Under the pieces are notes generated by a model. It searched no databases. It was not told the DNA's origin and worked only from the letters and a program-made list of their open reading frames with translations. A DNA stretch of 64,000 nucleotides, from assembly GCF_006440775.1 (NCBI RefSeq), contig NZ_VFTZ01000003.1:186001-250000 (forward strand), in the 5' to 3' direction. Below, piece by piece: positions 42,324 through 52,673 of the stretch (its first letter is position 1; the number at the start of each line of letters is the position of its first letter). The stretch is from Mesorhizobium sp. B2-7-2. Its GTDB lineage: Bacteria; Pseudomonadota; Alphaproteobacteria; Rhizobiales; Rhizobiaceae. The translations under genes and the position numbers were made by a program.

Positions 42324-43184
42324 TTACAGCGACGGTAGGACGCTCCGAATGTGGCTGGCAAACGCCTCGACGGCCGGCGATCGTGTGGTCTCGGCGAAGG
42401 CGATCAGAACGCCGAGCCGCGATAATCTCGGAAGCGGCGCGTTTAGGATGAACAGGTCCGACGGGACGGCTTTCTGTGTCATCACGCTTATGGCGAGGCC
42501 GGAGCGCGCCACGGCTATCAGACCGGTAAGGCTGTTGCTGGCATAGGCTATCTTGTAACGCAGCCCGGTGCGCAGCATGGCATCGCAGGCCGCCTTGTGG
42601 TCCATGGCGTTCGAAGCCGGCAGGGCCAGCGGCACGGTCTCGCCGAAGTCGTGTAGCTCCAATGTCGGCTTGCTGCCGACCCAGACCATCGCTTCCGTGC
42701 GCACGACCTCCTTGGAGGCGCTTGCATCGGGAATGGAGACGAGCGCCAGATCGACCTGCCGCGAATGCAGCAGATTGTGCAGTTCGACAGTCGGCGCCGC
42801 CACGACCTTGATCTCGATGTCCGGATAGAGGCTCCCGAAACTTCTCAAGAGCGTGGGAAAGAAAGCGCTCAAATAGTCTTCCGGGCTGCCGAAGATGATC
42901 GAGCCCTGCAGGCCTTTGCCGGAGAAAGCCGAAACCGCTTCGTCGTGCATCTTGAGAATGCGCTCTGCGTAGGCAAGAAAGCGCTCACCGCTGCCGGTAA
43001 GACGCACGCCGCTGCCGCTTCGGTGGAACAGGCTTTGGCCGCCGAGCGCATCCTCGAGCCGCTGTATCTGCATCGTCACCGCCGATTGCGTGCGCCCGAC
43101 CTGCACGGCGGTCGCGCTGAGCGTTCCCGAATGCGCCGCGCGAACAAATGTCGCCAGCAATCTGAGATCGAGAGGTGCGGGCAT
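42324..43184 (-). CDS. dgdR: LysR-family regulator, probable DgdR
   Basis: A 286-residue LysR protein: MPAPLDLRLLATFVRAAHSG, then SATAVQVGRTQSAVTMQIQR in the winged helix, and an effector domain beginning GLQGSIIFGSPEDYLSAFFP. It is divergent from the 2,2-dialkylglycine decarboxylase gene with a 97-bp spacer, the arrangement known for dgdR-dgdA. An inverted repeat at 43184-43200 touches its start codon, which fits autorepression. The name rests on gene context as much as on sequence. Confidence 0.82.
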   Translation of the reverse strand: MPAPLDLRLLATFVRAAHSGTLSATAVQVGRTQSAVTMQIQRLEDALGGQSLFHRSGSGVRLTGSGERFLAYAERILKMHDEAVSAFSGKGLQGSIIFGSPEDYLSAFFPTLLRSFGSLYPDIEIKVVAAPTVELHNLLHSRQVDLALVSIPDASASKEVVRTEAMVWVGSKPTLELHDFGETVPLALPASNAMDHKAACDAMLRTGLRYKIAYASNSLTGLIAVARSGLAISVMTQKAVPSDLFILNAPLPRLSRLGVLIAFAETTRSPAVEAFASHIRSVLPSL

Positions 43185-43200
43185 ATCAATTCCGTTGATA
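43184..43200. promoter_or_regulatory. LysR-type binding site between dgdR and dgdA
   Basis: TATCAA-TTCCG-TTGATA is a perfect 6-bp inverted repeat that contains a T-N11-A LysR box and overlaps the first base of the dgdR start codon. A second half-like site, TATCAATTTTA, is at 43216-43226, on the dgdA side. The pair fits the recognition-plus-activation site layout of LysR promoters. Confidence 0.6.
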
Positions 43201-43248
43201 TCTGACTCCAGAATCTATCAATTTTACTGCTGCACCGCCAGCCGCTAA

Positions 43249-44619
<1,371 letters not shown>

Positions 44620-44632
44620 CGGGCCGGGACCC

Positions 44633-45097
44633 ATGAACGAAGCGAGCATGACCAAACAGGCCTCGGACGACACGCCGAACCGGGATGCGACGGCCGGCCC
44701 CATCCGCGTGCTTGTCGCCAAGCTGGGGCTGGATGGGCACGACCGGGGCGCCAAGGTGGTTGCGCGGATCCTGCGCGATGCCGGCATGGAAGTCGTCTAC
44801 ACTGGCCTCTACAAGTCGCCGAGCGAAGTCGTGGCAGCGGCGGTCCAGGAGGACGTTGACGTCATCGGCGTCAGCCTGCTTTCCGGCTCGCACATTCCGC
44901 TGTTCCGGGAACTGGGGCGCTGCCTGCGCGAGGCGAAGGCCGACCATATCTTCGTCGTCGCCGGCGGTGTCATTCCCGAGCAGGACTATGCCGCTTTGTG
45001 GGACAGCGGCGTCGACGCGATCGTGCCGCAGGAGGCGCGGGCCGAGCTGATCGTGACGACGATCAGGAACCTGATTGCCGCTCGTGGCCGCGTATGA
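44633..45097 (+). CDS. B12-binding small subunit of acyl-CoA mutase (HcmB/IcmB type)
   Basis: A 154-residue cobalamin-binding subunit. The base-off signature is complete: LGLDGHDRGAKVVARIL (DxHxxG), SLLSGSHIPLF, and VVAGGVIPEQDYAAL. It lacks the catalytic barrel, which is encoded separately at 46092. The ATG at 44633 lies 13 bp after dgdA; ATG 44648 is also possible. Its TGA overlaps the GTPase gene. Two-subunit mutases with an ~140-residue B12 subunit are typical of isobutyryl- and 2-hydroxyisobutyryl-CoA mutases. Confidence 0.9.
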   Translation: MNEASMTKQASDDTPNRDATAGPIRVLVAKLGLDGHDRGAKVVARILRDAGMEVVYTGLYKSPSEVVAAAVQEDVDVIGVSLLSGSHIPLFRELGRCLREAKADHIFVVAGGVIPEQDYAALWDSGVDAIVPQEARAELIVTTIRNLIAARGRV

Positions 45098-46095
45098 CCG
45101 TCCCCATGCCTTCGCGACCGGTGAAGCGCGCGGCATATAGGCCCTCGATAGAGCTCGTGCCCGAGATACTCGGGGGCAATGTCGCCGCCATCGCCCGCAT
45201 GATCACGCGCGCCGAGGCAGGCTATCCAGAGGCCGCGCCGGCGTTGGCGGAAATCTACAGGCATACCGGCAAGGCGCATGTCGTCGGCATCACCGGCGTT
45301 CCGGGAGCGGGCAAGTCCACGCTTGTGTCTTCCCTCATCCGGGGATTCGCGTCGGAGGGACACAAGGTCGGCGTCGTCGCCGTCGATCCGAGCAGCCCGT
45401 TCTCCGGCGGCGCGATCCTCGGTGACAGGGTGCGCATGAGCGAGGCGGCCTCATCCTCGCAGGCCTTCGTCCGCAGCATGGCGACGCGCGGCCACCTGGG
45501 TGGCCTTGGCCGGTCGACGCTGCAGGCGGTCGACGTCCTCGACGCCGCCGGCTACTCACCCATCATCATCGAGACGGTCGGCGTCGGCCAGGACGAGGTG
45601 GAAGTGGTGACGGCCGCACACAGCGTCGTCGTTCTCTCGGCGCCCGGGCTCGGCGACGACATACAGGCGATCAAGGCCGGCCTATTGGAGATCGCGGATA
45701 TCCACGCCGTCAGCAAGGCTGACAAGCCGGAAGCGGCGGCAACCGTCTCGGCCCTGCGCGGGATGATGACCCTCGGTTCGGAACGGACGGGGTCGAAATG
45801 GACGCCGCCGGTCCTTCCGGTAAGCGCGGTCTCCGGCGAGCGGATCGGCGAGCTGAAGGACGCCATTTCCAGGCACTGGTCGCATCTGCGCGAAAGCGGC
45901 GAGCTGGCCGAGCGGCAGCGGGGCATTTGCCGGACGCGGATCCTCGGCGCGGCCAGACATCTTTTTCAGCACAAATTCGATGAGCGGGCCGACGAGATCG
46001 GAGAGCATATCCAGGCCGTCGTGAACAGGGACATGGACCCCTCCGGCGCGGCTTATCTTCTGCTCGGCTGGGCGAACGAGCGGCGAGCGACATGA
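45094..46095 (+). CDS. MeaB/ArgK-family GTPase chaperone of B12-dependent mutase
   Basis: A 333-residue G protein that protects or reloads the cobalamin cofactor of the mutase. Motifs: Walker A GVPGAGKST, VAVDPSSPFSGGAILGDRVR (switch region), IIETVGVGQDEVEV (base II/III loop) and SKAD for guanine recognition. It overlaps both the B12-subunit gene and the large-subunit gene by 4 bp, which fixes its partner. Confidence 0.92.
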   Translation: MTVPMPSRPVKRAAYRPSIELVPEILGGNVAAIARMITRAEAGYPEAAPALAEIYRHTGKAHVVGITGVPGAGKSTLVSSLIRGFASEGHKVGVVAVDPSSPFSGGAILGDRVRMSEAASSSQAFVRSMATRGHLGGLGRSTLQAVDVLDAAGYSPIIIETVGVGQDEVEVVTAAHSVVVLSAPGLGDDIQAIKAGLLEIADIHAVSKADKPEAAATVSALRGMMTLGSERTGSKWTPPVLPVSAVSGERIGELKDAISRHWSHLRESGELAERQRGICRTRILGAARHLFQHKFDERADEIGEHIQAVVNRDMDPSGAAYLLLGWANERRAT

Positions 46096-47783
46096 ACCTG
46101 TTCTCCGAAACCGCGATCGAGGACATCCGCGAAAAACAGGCGGCGTGGGAGGAGAAGGAACTTGCCGCCGCGCTCAGCAGCAGGCCGGAGGAAAAGCCGG
46201 CCTACAAGACGGAATGCGGCATTCCGCTGAAGCGCGTCTACACGGCCGCCGACATCGCAGATATACCGGCCGATGAGCTCGGTTTCCCCGGCGCCTATCC
46301 CTTCACCCGCGGAGCCTATCCGACGATGTATCGCGGCCGGCCGTGGACAATCCGGCAGGTCGCGGGCTTCGGCAATCCCGAGGCCACCAACCAGCGCTAC
46401 AAATACATGGTCCAGACCGGCCAGACCGGGCTCTCCACCGATTTCGACCTGCCGACCCTGCTTGGCCTGGACTCGGACGACCCCCGAGCGTTCGGCGAAG
46501 TCGGGCGCGTCGGCGTCGCCATCGACACGGTCGACGACGTCGACCGGCTGTTCGACGGCATAGACCTGGAAAAGATCTCGGTGTCGCTCACCATCAACCC
46601 GTCGGCCTGGGTGGTTTACGCTATGTATGTCGCCGTCGCGGCGCGGCGCGGCTACGACCTCCACAAGCTGGCGGGCACGCTGCAGGCGGATCCGTTGAAG
46701 GAGTATGTCGCGCAGAAGGAGTGGATCTATCCGGTGCGCCCCGCCGTCAGGCTGCTGCGTGACCTTATCATGTACAGCGCCAAGACGACGCCGAAGATCA
46801 ATCCCATCAGTCTCAGCGGCTATCACCTGTCGGACGTGGGCGGAAACGCGCTGCAGGAGATCGCCTTCATCATGGCCTTCACCATCGCCTATTGCGAGGA
46901 GGTCACCGGCGCCGGCATGGACATAGACGACTTCGCGCCCAGGCTGTCCTTCTTCTTCATCAGCCACCAGGATTTCTTCGAGCAGATCTGCAAGTTCAGG
47001 GCGGCAAGGCGGGTCTACGCCAAGATCATGGCGCAGCGCTTCAAGGCCAGGAAGCCGGAATCCATGCGGCTGCGGGTGCATGTGCAGACTGCGGCGATGA
47101 GCCTGACCAAGGTCGAGCATCACAACAACCTGATGCGCACGGCCATCCAGGCGCTCGGCGCCGTGCTGGGCGGCTGCCAGAGCATGCACACCAACGGTCT
47201 CGACGAGGCCTTCGCCATCCCCACTGAAGAGGCCATGAAGCTGGCCATCCGCACCCAGCAGATTATCCGCGACGAGATCAACGTGACCTCCGTGATCGAC
47301 CCGCTCGGCGGCTCCTATTTCATCGAGCGCCTCACGCGCGACATGGAGACCGAGATCTGGAAGCTTCTGGACGAAGTGGACGAGCGCGGCGGCGCCGTGA
47401 AACTGGTCGAGGAAGGCTGGTTTCAGCAGAAGCTCGCGGACTCTGCCTATGCGACGTTCCAGAAAATCGATTCCGGCGAAAAGATCTCCGTCGGCGTCAA
47501 CCGCTATGTCGATGAGGCCAGCAGCTCGGCCGAGGTGCACATCCACCCCTATGACGAACAGTGCACGCAATTGCAAATCGACCGGCTCAACGCGGTGCGG
47601 ACAGGGCGCGACAACGCCCGTGTCCGGAAGCTGCTGAAGGAACTCGCCGAGGAGGCAGGGTCCGACGAAGCCAATCTTTTGCCGAAGACCGTCGAGGCCG
47701 TGGAGGCGAAGGCGACGCTCGGCGAGATCTGTGCGGCGCTACGCGAGGTCTGGGGCACTTATGCCGAACCAATGATTGTCTAA
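46092..47783 (+). CDS. Acyl-CoA mutase large subunit, 2-hydroxyisobutyryl-CoA mutase-like
   Basis: A 563-residue TIM-barrel subunit of a B12-dependent mutase. Numbering matches HcmA of Aquincola tertiaricarbonis (562 residues). Asp117 (GLSTDFDLPT) and Gln208 (VAQKEWIYP) are those of 2-hydroxyisobutyryl-CoA mutase, excluding methylmalonyl-CoA mutase (Arg at the second site). Position 90 is Val (TIRQVAGFG), where HcmA has Ile, isobutyryl-CoA mutase Phe and methylmalonyl-CoA mutase Tyr. So a branched 2-hydroxyacyl- or dialkyl-acyl-CoA substrate is expected. It is coupled to its GTPase and B12 subunit. Confidence 0.9.
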   Translation: MNLFSETAIEDIREKQAAWEEKELAAALSSRPEEKPAYKTECGIPLKRVYTAADIADIPADELGFPGAYPFTRGAYPTMYRGRPWTIRQVAGFGNPEATNQRYKYMVQTGQTGLSTDFDLPTLLGLDSDDPRAFGEVGRVGVAIDTVDDVDRLFDGIDLEKISVSLTINPSAWVVYAMYVAVAARRGYDLHKLAGTLQADPLKEYVAQKEWIYPVRPAVRLLRDLIMYSAKTTPKINPISLSGYHLSDVGGNALQEIAFIMAFTIAYCEEVTGAGMDIDDFAPRLSFFFISHQDFFEQICKFRAARRVYAKIMAQRFKARKPESMRLRVHVQTAAMSLTKVEHHNNLMRTAIQALGAVLGGCQSMHTNGLDEAFAIPTEEAMKLAIRTQQIIRDEINVTSVIDPLGGSYFIERLTRDMETEIWKLLDEVDERGGAVKLVEEGWFQQKLADSAYATFQKIDSGEKISVGVNRYVDEASSSAEVHIHPYDEQCTQLQIDRLNAVRTGRDNARVRKLLKELAEEAGSDEANLLPKTVEAVEAKATLGEICAALREVWGTYAEPMIV

Positions 47784-47793
47784 GGAGGATGCC

Positions 47794-48543
47794 TTGACAC
47801 CTACTGTCTTCATTAGAGACGACGGGCCAATTGCCTGGATCATGCTATGCCGGCCCGAGCGCCTCAATGCCATGAACAGGCAGCTCGTAGACGAGCTCTC
47901 ACAGGCGCTCGCGCGGGCTGAAGCTAATCCGTCCATCCGAGTTGTCATCCTGCACGGAGAGGGTCGAGCCTTTTGCTCCGGCGACGACCTGAAGGATCTC
48001 GATGCCCAGACCTCGTCGGAGGCTGCGACACAGGCCTGGGTCGAGGCCATCCAGAACGTCACCCTGCAGATCATGCAGTCACGCAAGATCGTGATTGCCG
48101 CCGTGCATGGCTGGTGCGTGGGCGGCGCGCTTGAATGGGCCGTGAACTGCGACTTCAGGCTCTTTGCGGACAATGCGCGCTGGTTCTTTCCTGAAGTAAC
48201 CTACGGGCTGTTCGTCACTGGCGGCGTTACCGCCCTGTTGACCAAGCAAGTCGGACCACAAGTCGCCAAGGAATTGATGATCCTGGGCGAAAAGCACGAT
48301 GCCAAAAAGGCGCTTGAGGTCGGCATCGCGTGGAAGCTGGTTCCCCAAGCAGAGTTGCTCAGTGAGGCGGAAAAACTGGCCCGCGCGATAGCGGAGCGCC
48401 CCGAGGGCGCCGTGGGCGACATCAAGCATGCCATCAACAACGGCTTCCACTCTTCCCTAGCGGATGCAATGGCGCTCGAGACCAGGGCCACGGTAAGCGG
48501 CTTCCTGTCTCCGGATGCGCAGGCACGAGCCAAGGATTTTTGA
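47794..48543 (+). CDS. Enoyl-CoA hydratase/isomerase (crotonase) family
   Basis: A 249-residue crotonase. The start is TTG 47794, decided by GGAGG six bases upstream; a TTG at 47776 lies before that site. Motifs: oxyanion-hole strand FCSGDDLKDL and AVHGWCVGGALEWAVNCDF, with a catalytic Glu candidate in WFFPEVTYGLF. It resembles carnitinyl-CoA dehydratase-like members. Following the mutase, hydration or dehydration of a 3-hydroxyacyl/enoyl-CoA such as 3-hydroxybutyryl-CoA/crotonyl-CoA is plausible. Confidence 0.9.
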   Translation: MTPTVFIRDDGPIAWIMLCRPERLNAMNRQLVDELSQALARAEANPSIRVVILHGEGRAFCSGDDLKDLDAQTSSEAATQAWVEAIQNVTLQIMQSRKIVIAAVHGWCVGGALEWAVNCDFRLFADNARWFFPEVTYGLFVTGGVTALLTKQVGPQVAKELMILGEKHDAKKALEVGIAWKLVPQAELLSEAEKLARAIAERPEGAVGDIKHAINNGFHSSLADAMALETRATVSGFLSPDAQARAKDF

Positions 48544-48548
48544 GCGCG

Positions 48549-50177
48549 ATGACGATGCTTGAAGTCGCCCCTTCCTCCTACATCCCGGGTCAGCATGACG
48601 GCGATCTCGAGACCCGGGTTCTGCCGAAAATCCTGCTAACGCAGGCCGAGCGCCTGGGCGACAGCCCGTTCATCGATATCTGCGGACGTTCCGCAAGTTT
48701 CGAGGAGATGCAGATCGTTTCGGGACGGCTGGCGCGAGGCCTGCGCGGCCTTGGCATCGGCAAGTCCGACCGAGTGGCGATGCTGCTGCCCAATTGTCTC
48801 GAGCTGGTCGCGATGTGGTTCGCCGTGGCGAGCCTTGGCGCCATCGAGGTGCCCAGCAATCCGGGCCTGAAGGGTGACCTGCTCTGCCACAACCTGAACA
48901 ATTGCGGCGCCGAGCTCCTCGTTGCGGATGCGAGCGCGCTTGACGAGCTCGCCAGGGTCCAGGACCGGCTGCCGGAACTGCGTACCCTCGTCCTCGTAGG
49001 TGCCGATCCAGGCGAAGCTCGGGCGGCCGGCATCCGGATCGGCCGCATCGTCGGGTTCGAGGAATGCATGGCCGGGCAGCCGGATTTCGACTTGGCCGAC
49101 GTCCACTATTCCGACCCGATGGCGATCCTCTACACCTCGGGCACCACCGGCCCGGCCAAAGGCGCTTTGATGTCCCACCACCACTGCTATTCCTGGGCGG
49201 CGGCGATGGCGCTCAATCTCGGCTACACGACAAGCGACAGTTACTTCTCGGCATTGCCGCTGTTTCACACCGACGCGCAAATGTTCGGCGTCTACTTGCC
49301 GCTGATCTACGGCACGCGCACGACGCTGGTCGAGGCCTTCAGCGTGTCACGGTTCTGGGACCAGGTCCGCGCCAGCGGCGCCACCGCCACGAACCTGCTC
49401 GGCGCGATGGCGGTCATCCTTTCGCGTCAGCCGCCTTCCGATGGGGACGGCGCCAATCCGGTGCGCATATGCCAGTGCATTCCTATGGTGCCGGACAAGG
49501 AAGCGTTCGAGCGGCGCTTTGGCATACGGCTCGTCACCGGCTACGGACAGACGGAGACCAGTTTCGTCACCCTCGACACAGTGGGAGATACGAGAGCGGG
49601 CTCCTGCGGTCGCCCGCATCCCGATTGGGAAGTTGCGATCGTCGACGACAGGGACCGGCCTCTGCCGCATGGGTCCCTCGGCGAGATCGTGTCACGCCCC
49701 CGCAGGAACTGGAGCATGTTCTCCGGCTACTACCGCGCCGATGCCAAGACCGTGCAGACACTGAGAAACCTTTGGTATCATTCCGGCGATGCCGGCTGCA
49801 TGGACGAGGATGGCTGGCTCTACTTCAAGCACCGCTTGAACGAGGCGATCAGGCGGCGGGGCGAGAACATCTCCGCCTACGAGGTCGAGACCGTCGCCGA
49901 GAAGCATCCAGAAATCGTGGAAAGCGCCGCGTTCGGGATTCCGTCCGAATTCACTGAGGAAGACATCATGGTCGTAGCCCAGCGCCGGCCAGGTTCGACG
50001 CTGGAGGCGGCCGAACTGCTTGCGCACTTCAGGACATCGGCGCCGCGCCACATGGTGCCTCGCTATATCGAAATCACCGACAAACCGCTTCCGCGAACTC
50101 CGACGGAGAAAATCGCCAGGACCGCCTTGCGGCAGCAGGGTGTCAGCGCGGCCACATTCGATCGGGGTGAACGCTAG
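48549..50177 (+). CDS. Acyl-CoA synthetase (AMP-forming, CaiC-like)
   Basis: ANL-superfamily ligase of about 542 residues that activates a carboxylic acid to its CoA ester. The P-loop reads MAILYTSGTTGPAKGALMSH, A5 is TGYGQTET, A7/A8 include YHSGDAGCMDEDGW and FKHRLNEAIRRRGENISAYE, and A10 Lys is in LPRTPTEKIARTAL. The ATG at 48549 is used; a TTG at 48540 overlaps the crotonase stop. As the only ligase of the operon it probably makes the substrate of the mutase. Confidence 0.92.
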   Translation: MTMLEVAPSSYIPGQHDGDLETRVLPKILLTQAERLGDSPFIDICGRSASFEEMQIVSGRLARGLRGLGIGKSDRVAMLLPNCLELVAMWFAVASLGAIEVPSNPGLKGDLLCHNLNNCGAELLVADASALDELARVQDRLPELRTLVLVGADPGEARAAGIRIGRIVGFEECMAGQPDFDLADVHYSDPMAILYTSGTTGPAKGALMSHHHCYSWAAAMALNLGYTTSDSYFSALPLFHTDAQMFGVYLPLIYGTRTTLVEAFSVSRFWDQVRASGATATNLLGAMAVILSRQPPSDGDGANPVRICQCIPMVPDKEAFERRFGIRLVTGYGQTETSFVTLDTVGDTRAGSCGRPHPDWEVAIVDDRDRPLPHGSLGEIVSRPRRNWSMFSGYYRADAKTVQTLRNLWYHSGDAGCMDEDGWLYFKHRLNEAIRRRGENISAYEVETVAEKHPEIVESAAFGIPSEFTEEDIMVVAQRRPGSTLEAAELLAHFRTSAPRHMVPRYIEITDKPLPRTPTEKIARTALRQQGVSAATFDRGER

Positions 50178-50201
50178 AGGAAGCAGAACGCAGGTAGAAG
50201 G

Positions 50202-51221
50202 ATGACGGAGGCTCAGGCAATGCAGCGTCGGATGATCGCTCCCTGCTTCATGAACGATACGCTCGAATGCCTTCGCCGCCACAACGTCGAGGTGGAGCCT
50301 CTCTTGGCTCGCGTCGGGCTGCCGCCAGCGATTTCCGAGCCAATATCGACCGAACAATATGGCGCGCTCTGGCACGCCGTCGCGCAGACGATGGATGACG
50401 AGTTCTTCGGCGAAGGCGCCAGGCCAATGCGGGCGGGCAGTTTCGCGCTGCTCTGCCAGGCGCTGCTTTCCACCGAGACTCTGGAACATGCCGTGCGCAG
50501 GGGCCTGCGCTTCCTGCGCGCCGTGCTCGACGACCCGCATGGCGAATTGACCATCGGCAACGGGCTCGCCGAGATCAGGCTGAGCGAGTCCGGGCCGTTG
50601 CGTTCGGCCTTCGCCTACCGCACCTTCTGGATCATCGTCCATGGCGTGAACTGCTGGCTGGTGGGCCGGCGCCTTCCGATCCGCTGGGTGGACTTCAAAT
50701 GCAGCATCCCGCCCACGGGGAGCGACTACCGTCTGTTCTTCGGCGCGCCGGTGCGGTTCGATCAGCCTCAGAGCCGCCTCGTCTTCGATGCCGAATTCCT
50801 GAAGCTGCCGGTCATCCGCGATGCCTGCACATTGCGCGAATTCCTGCGCAAAGCCCCGGCCAACATTCTTGTGCGTTACCGCCACGACGAAGGGCTCTCG
50901 GCGGCCATACGCGGGCGACTTCACGCCACCGCGCCCGCTTCATGGCCGAGCTTCGAGCGCCTTGCCGCCGGCATGCGCATGCAGGCGCCGACCTTGCGCC
51001 GCAGGCTTCAGTCGGAAGGGCAGAGCTATCGCTCGATCAAGGACGAGATGCGCAGGGCCCTGGCGATGGAGGCCCTGCTCAACGGCAGCCGCAGCGTCGC
51101 CGACCTCGCCGCCGATATCGGCTTTTCCGAGCCGAGCGCGTTTCATCGCGCCTTCCACAAATGGACCGGCAAGAGTCCGGCCTTGTTCCGACGCGAGGCT
51201 TCGTCCGACGCCCGATTCTGA
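50202..51221 (+). CDS. AraC-family regulator with N-terminal arabinose-binding-like domain
   Basis: A 339-residue regulator. The long N-terminal domain (PLLARVGLPPAISEPISTEQ onward) is of the type found with OruR/ArgR-like AraC proteins, and the C-terminal double helix-turn-helix reads MRMQAPTLRRRLQSEGQSYR, then SVADLAADIGFSEPSAFHRA and FHKWTGKSPALFRR. AGAAGG precedes the ATG. Placed 24 bp behind the CoA ligase, it likely adds a second layer of control beside the LysR protein. Confidence 0.92.
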   Translation: MTEAQAMQRRMIAPCFMNDTLECLRRHNVEVEPLLARVGLPPAISEPISTEQYGALWHAVAQTMDDEFFGEGARPMRAGSFALLCQALLSTETLEHAVRRGLRFLRAVLDDPHGELTIGNGLAEIRLSESGPLRSAFAYRTFWIIVHGVNCWLVGRRLPIRWVDFKCSIPPTGSDYRLFFGAPVRFDQPQSRLVFDAEFLKLPVIRDACTLREFLRKAPANILVRYRHDEGLSAAIRGRLHATAPASWPSFERLAAGMRMQAPTLRRRLQSEGQSYRSIKDEMRRALAMEALLNGSRSVADLAADIGFSEPSAFHRAFHKWTGKSPALFRREASSDARF

Positions 51222-51554
51222 CAACGCGCCGGCGAATTAGCAGGCAGGCGACGCGTTCCCGAAACATTGCAAAATCGATCAACAAATCTGGGTCTTACGG
51301 TCATCGCATGCCACTTGGCTTGCAGCCAATATGCCCGGTAGCGCAGCCGCGGGGACAGGTTAGATGCGGAGCAAAGGCGAGACGTTTCTCGTGAGGGGGC
51401 CGGCTCCGGCCTGATGCCTGACCCGCTGGCATCGGCCATGACCTGATCCAACGGCAGGCCGGTCCGCGCCGAATTCTAGTCAGCTCGATGCGTCGGACGT
51501 GGGCATCGCATCGAAGCCTCAACCAGTGCCCGCCACGAAAAATGGGAGCCTAAT
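51222..51554. other. Intergenic region before orphan binding-protein gene
   Basis: About 330 bp. GGCCGG-CT-CCGGCC (around 51398-51411) is a tight inverted repeat on the way to the binding-protein gene. No open frame, tRNA or recognisable promoter could be supported. Confidence 0.4.
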
Positions 51555-52673
51555 ATGAAGAAACATCTCTTGTCGGCGGTGGCGGTGACCGCGCTTGTTG
51601 CGTTTGCGGGCACCGCTTGGGCGGATATCGTCATTGGTGTCGCCGGGCCGATAACCGGTCCGAATGCCGCTTTCGGCGCGCAGTTTCAAAAAGGCGCAGA
51701 ACAGGCAGCAGCCGACATCAACGCGGCCGGTGGCGTGCTCGGCCAGAAAATCAAGATAGAGATCGGCGACGACGTCTCCGATCCGAAGCAGGGCATTTCG
51801 GTCGCCAACAAATTCGTCGCGGACGGCGTGAAATACTTGGTCGGTCACTTCAATTCGGGCGTGTCGATCCCTGCCTCGGAGGTCTATGCCGAAAATGGGG
51901 TGCTCGAGATCTCGCCGGCGTCCACCAATCCGCAATACACCGAGCGCGGCCTCTGGAACACATTCCGCACCTGCGGCCGCGACGATCAGCAGGGCAAGGT
52001 CGCGGGAGACTATATCGCCGCGAACTTCAAGGATGCCAAGATCGCCATCATCCACGACAAGACGCCCTACGGTCAGGGCCTCGTCGACGTCGCCAAGAAG
52101 GACCTGAACGCCAACGGCATCAATGAAGTGATGTATGAAGGCATCAATGTCGGCGACAAGGATTTCTCCGCGCTCATAGCCAAGATGAAGGAAGCGGGCG
52201 TGACGCTGATCTACTTCGGCGGTCTTCACACCGAGGCGGGCCTTATCATGCGCCAGTCAGCGGACCAGGGCCTGAAGGCGACATTGTTCTCGGGCGACGG
52301 CATGGTCTCGAACGAACTGGCCTCGATCGCAGGCGATTCCGTCATCGGCACCCTAAACACCTTCTCGCCCGACCCACGGAAAAATCCCGCGGCGAAGGAC
52401 ATCGTCGACAAGTTCCGTGCCTCCGGCTTCGAGCCCGAAGCCTACACGCTCTACTCCTACGCGGCGGTCCAGATCGTCGCCGCCGCGGTCGACAAGACCG
52501 GTTCGGCCGACGATGCGCAGAAGGTCGCCGAGACCATCAAGGCGAGCGGCCCGTGGAAGACGGCGATCGGCGACATCAGCTATGACCAGAAGGGCGACAT
52601 CACGCGTCCCGACTATGTCATCTACGAATGGAAGAAGGGCGCCGACGGAAAGCCGACATACGCGCAGAAATAG
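51555..52673 (+). CDS. Branched-chain amino acid ABC transporter substrate-binding protein (LivK type)
   Basis: Periplasmic receptor of 372 residues: signal peptide ([19 protein letters not shown]), then [59 protein letters not shown] and [20 protein letters not shown], all typical of LivK/LivJ. GGGAGC lies upstream of the ATG. No permease or ATPase genes follow, so it would have to use a transporter encoded elsewhere. Its place behind a dialkylglycine operon makes a branched or alpha-substituted amino acid a reasonable ligand. Confidence 0.93.
   Translation: MKKHLLSAVAVTALVAFAGTAWADIVIGVAGPITGPNAAFGAQFQKGAEQAAADINAAGGVLGQKIKIEIGDDVSDPKQGISVANKFVADGVKYLVGHFNSGVSIPASEVYAENGVLEISPASTNPQYTERGLWNTFRTCGRDDQQGKVAGDYIAANFKDAKIAIIHDKTPYGQGLVDVAKKDLNANGINEVMYEGINVGDKDFSALIAKMKEAGVTLIYFGGLHTEAGLIMRQSADQGLKATLFSGDGMVSNELASIAGDSVIGTLNTFSPDPRKNPAAKDIVDKFRASGFEPEAYTLYSYAAVQIVAAAVDKTGSADDAQKVAETIKASGPWKTAIGDISYDQKGDITRPDYVIYEWKKGADGKPTYAQK

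Noticed and set aside
46053..47576. 507-codon open frame on the minus strand opposite the acyl-CoA mutase
   Set aside because: The plus-strand mutase is unmistakable and coupled to its neighbours. The antisense frame has low-complexity composition and no recognisable domain.
46092..47783. Assignment as methylmalonyl-CoA mutase
   Set aside because: The Tyr and Arg that bind the methylmalonyl carboxylate are replaced by Val90 and Gln208, and the subunit layout (563 plus 154 residues) is that of HCM/ICM enzymes.
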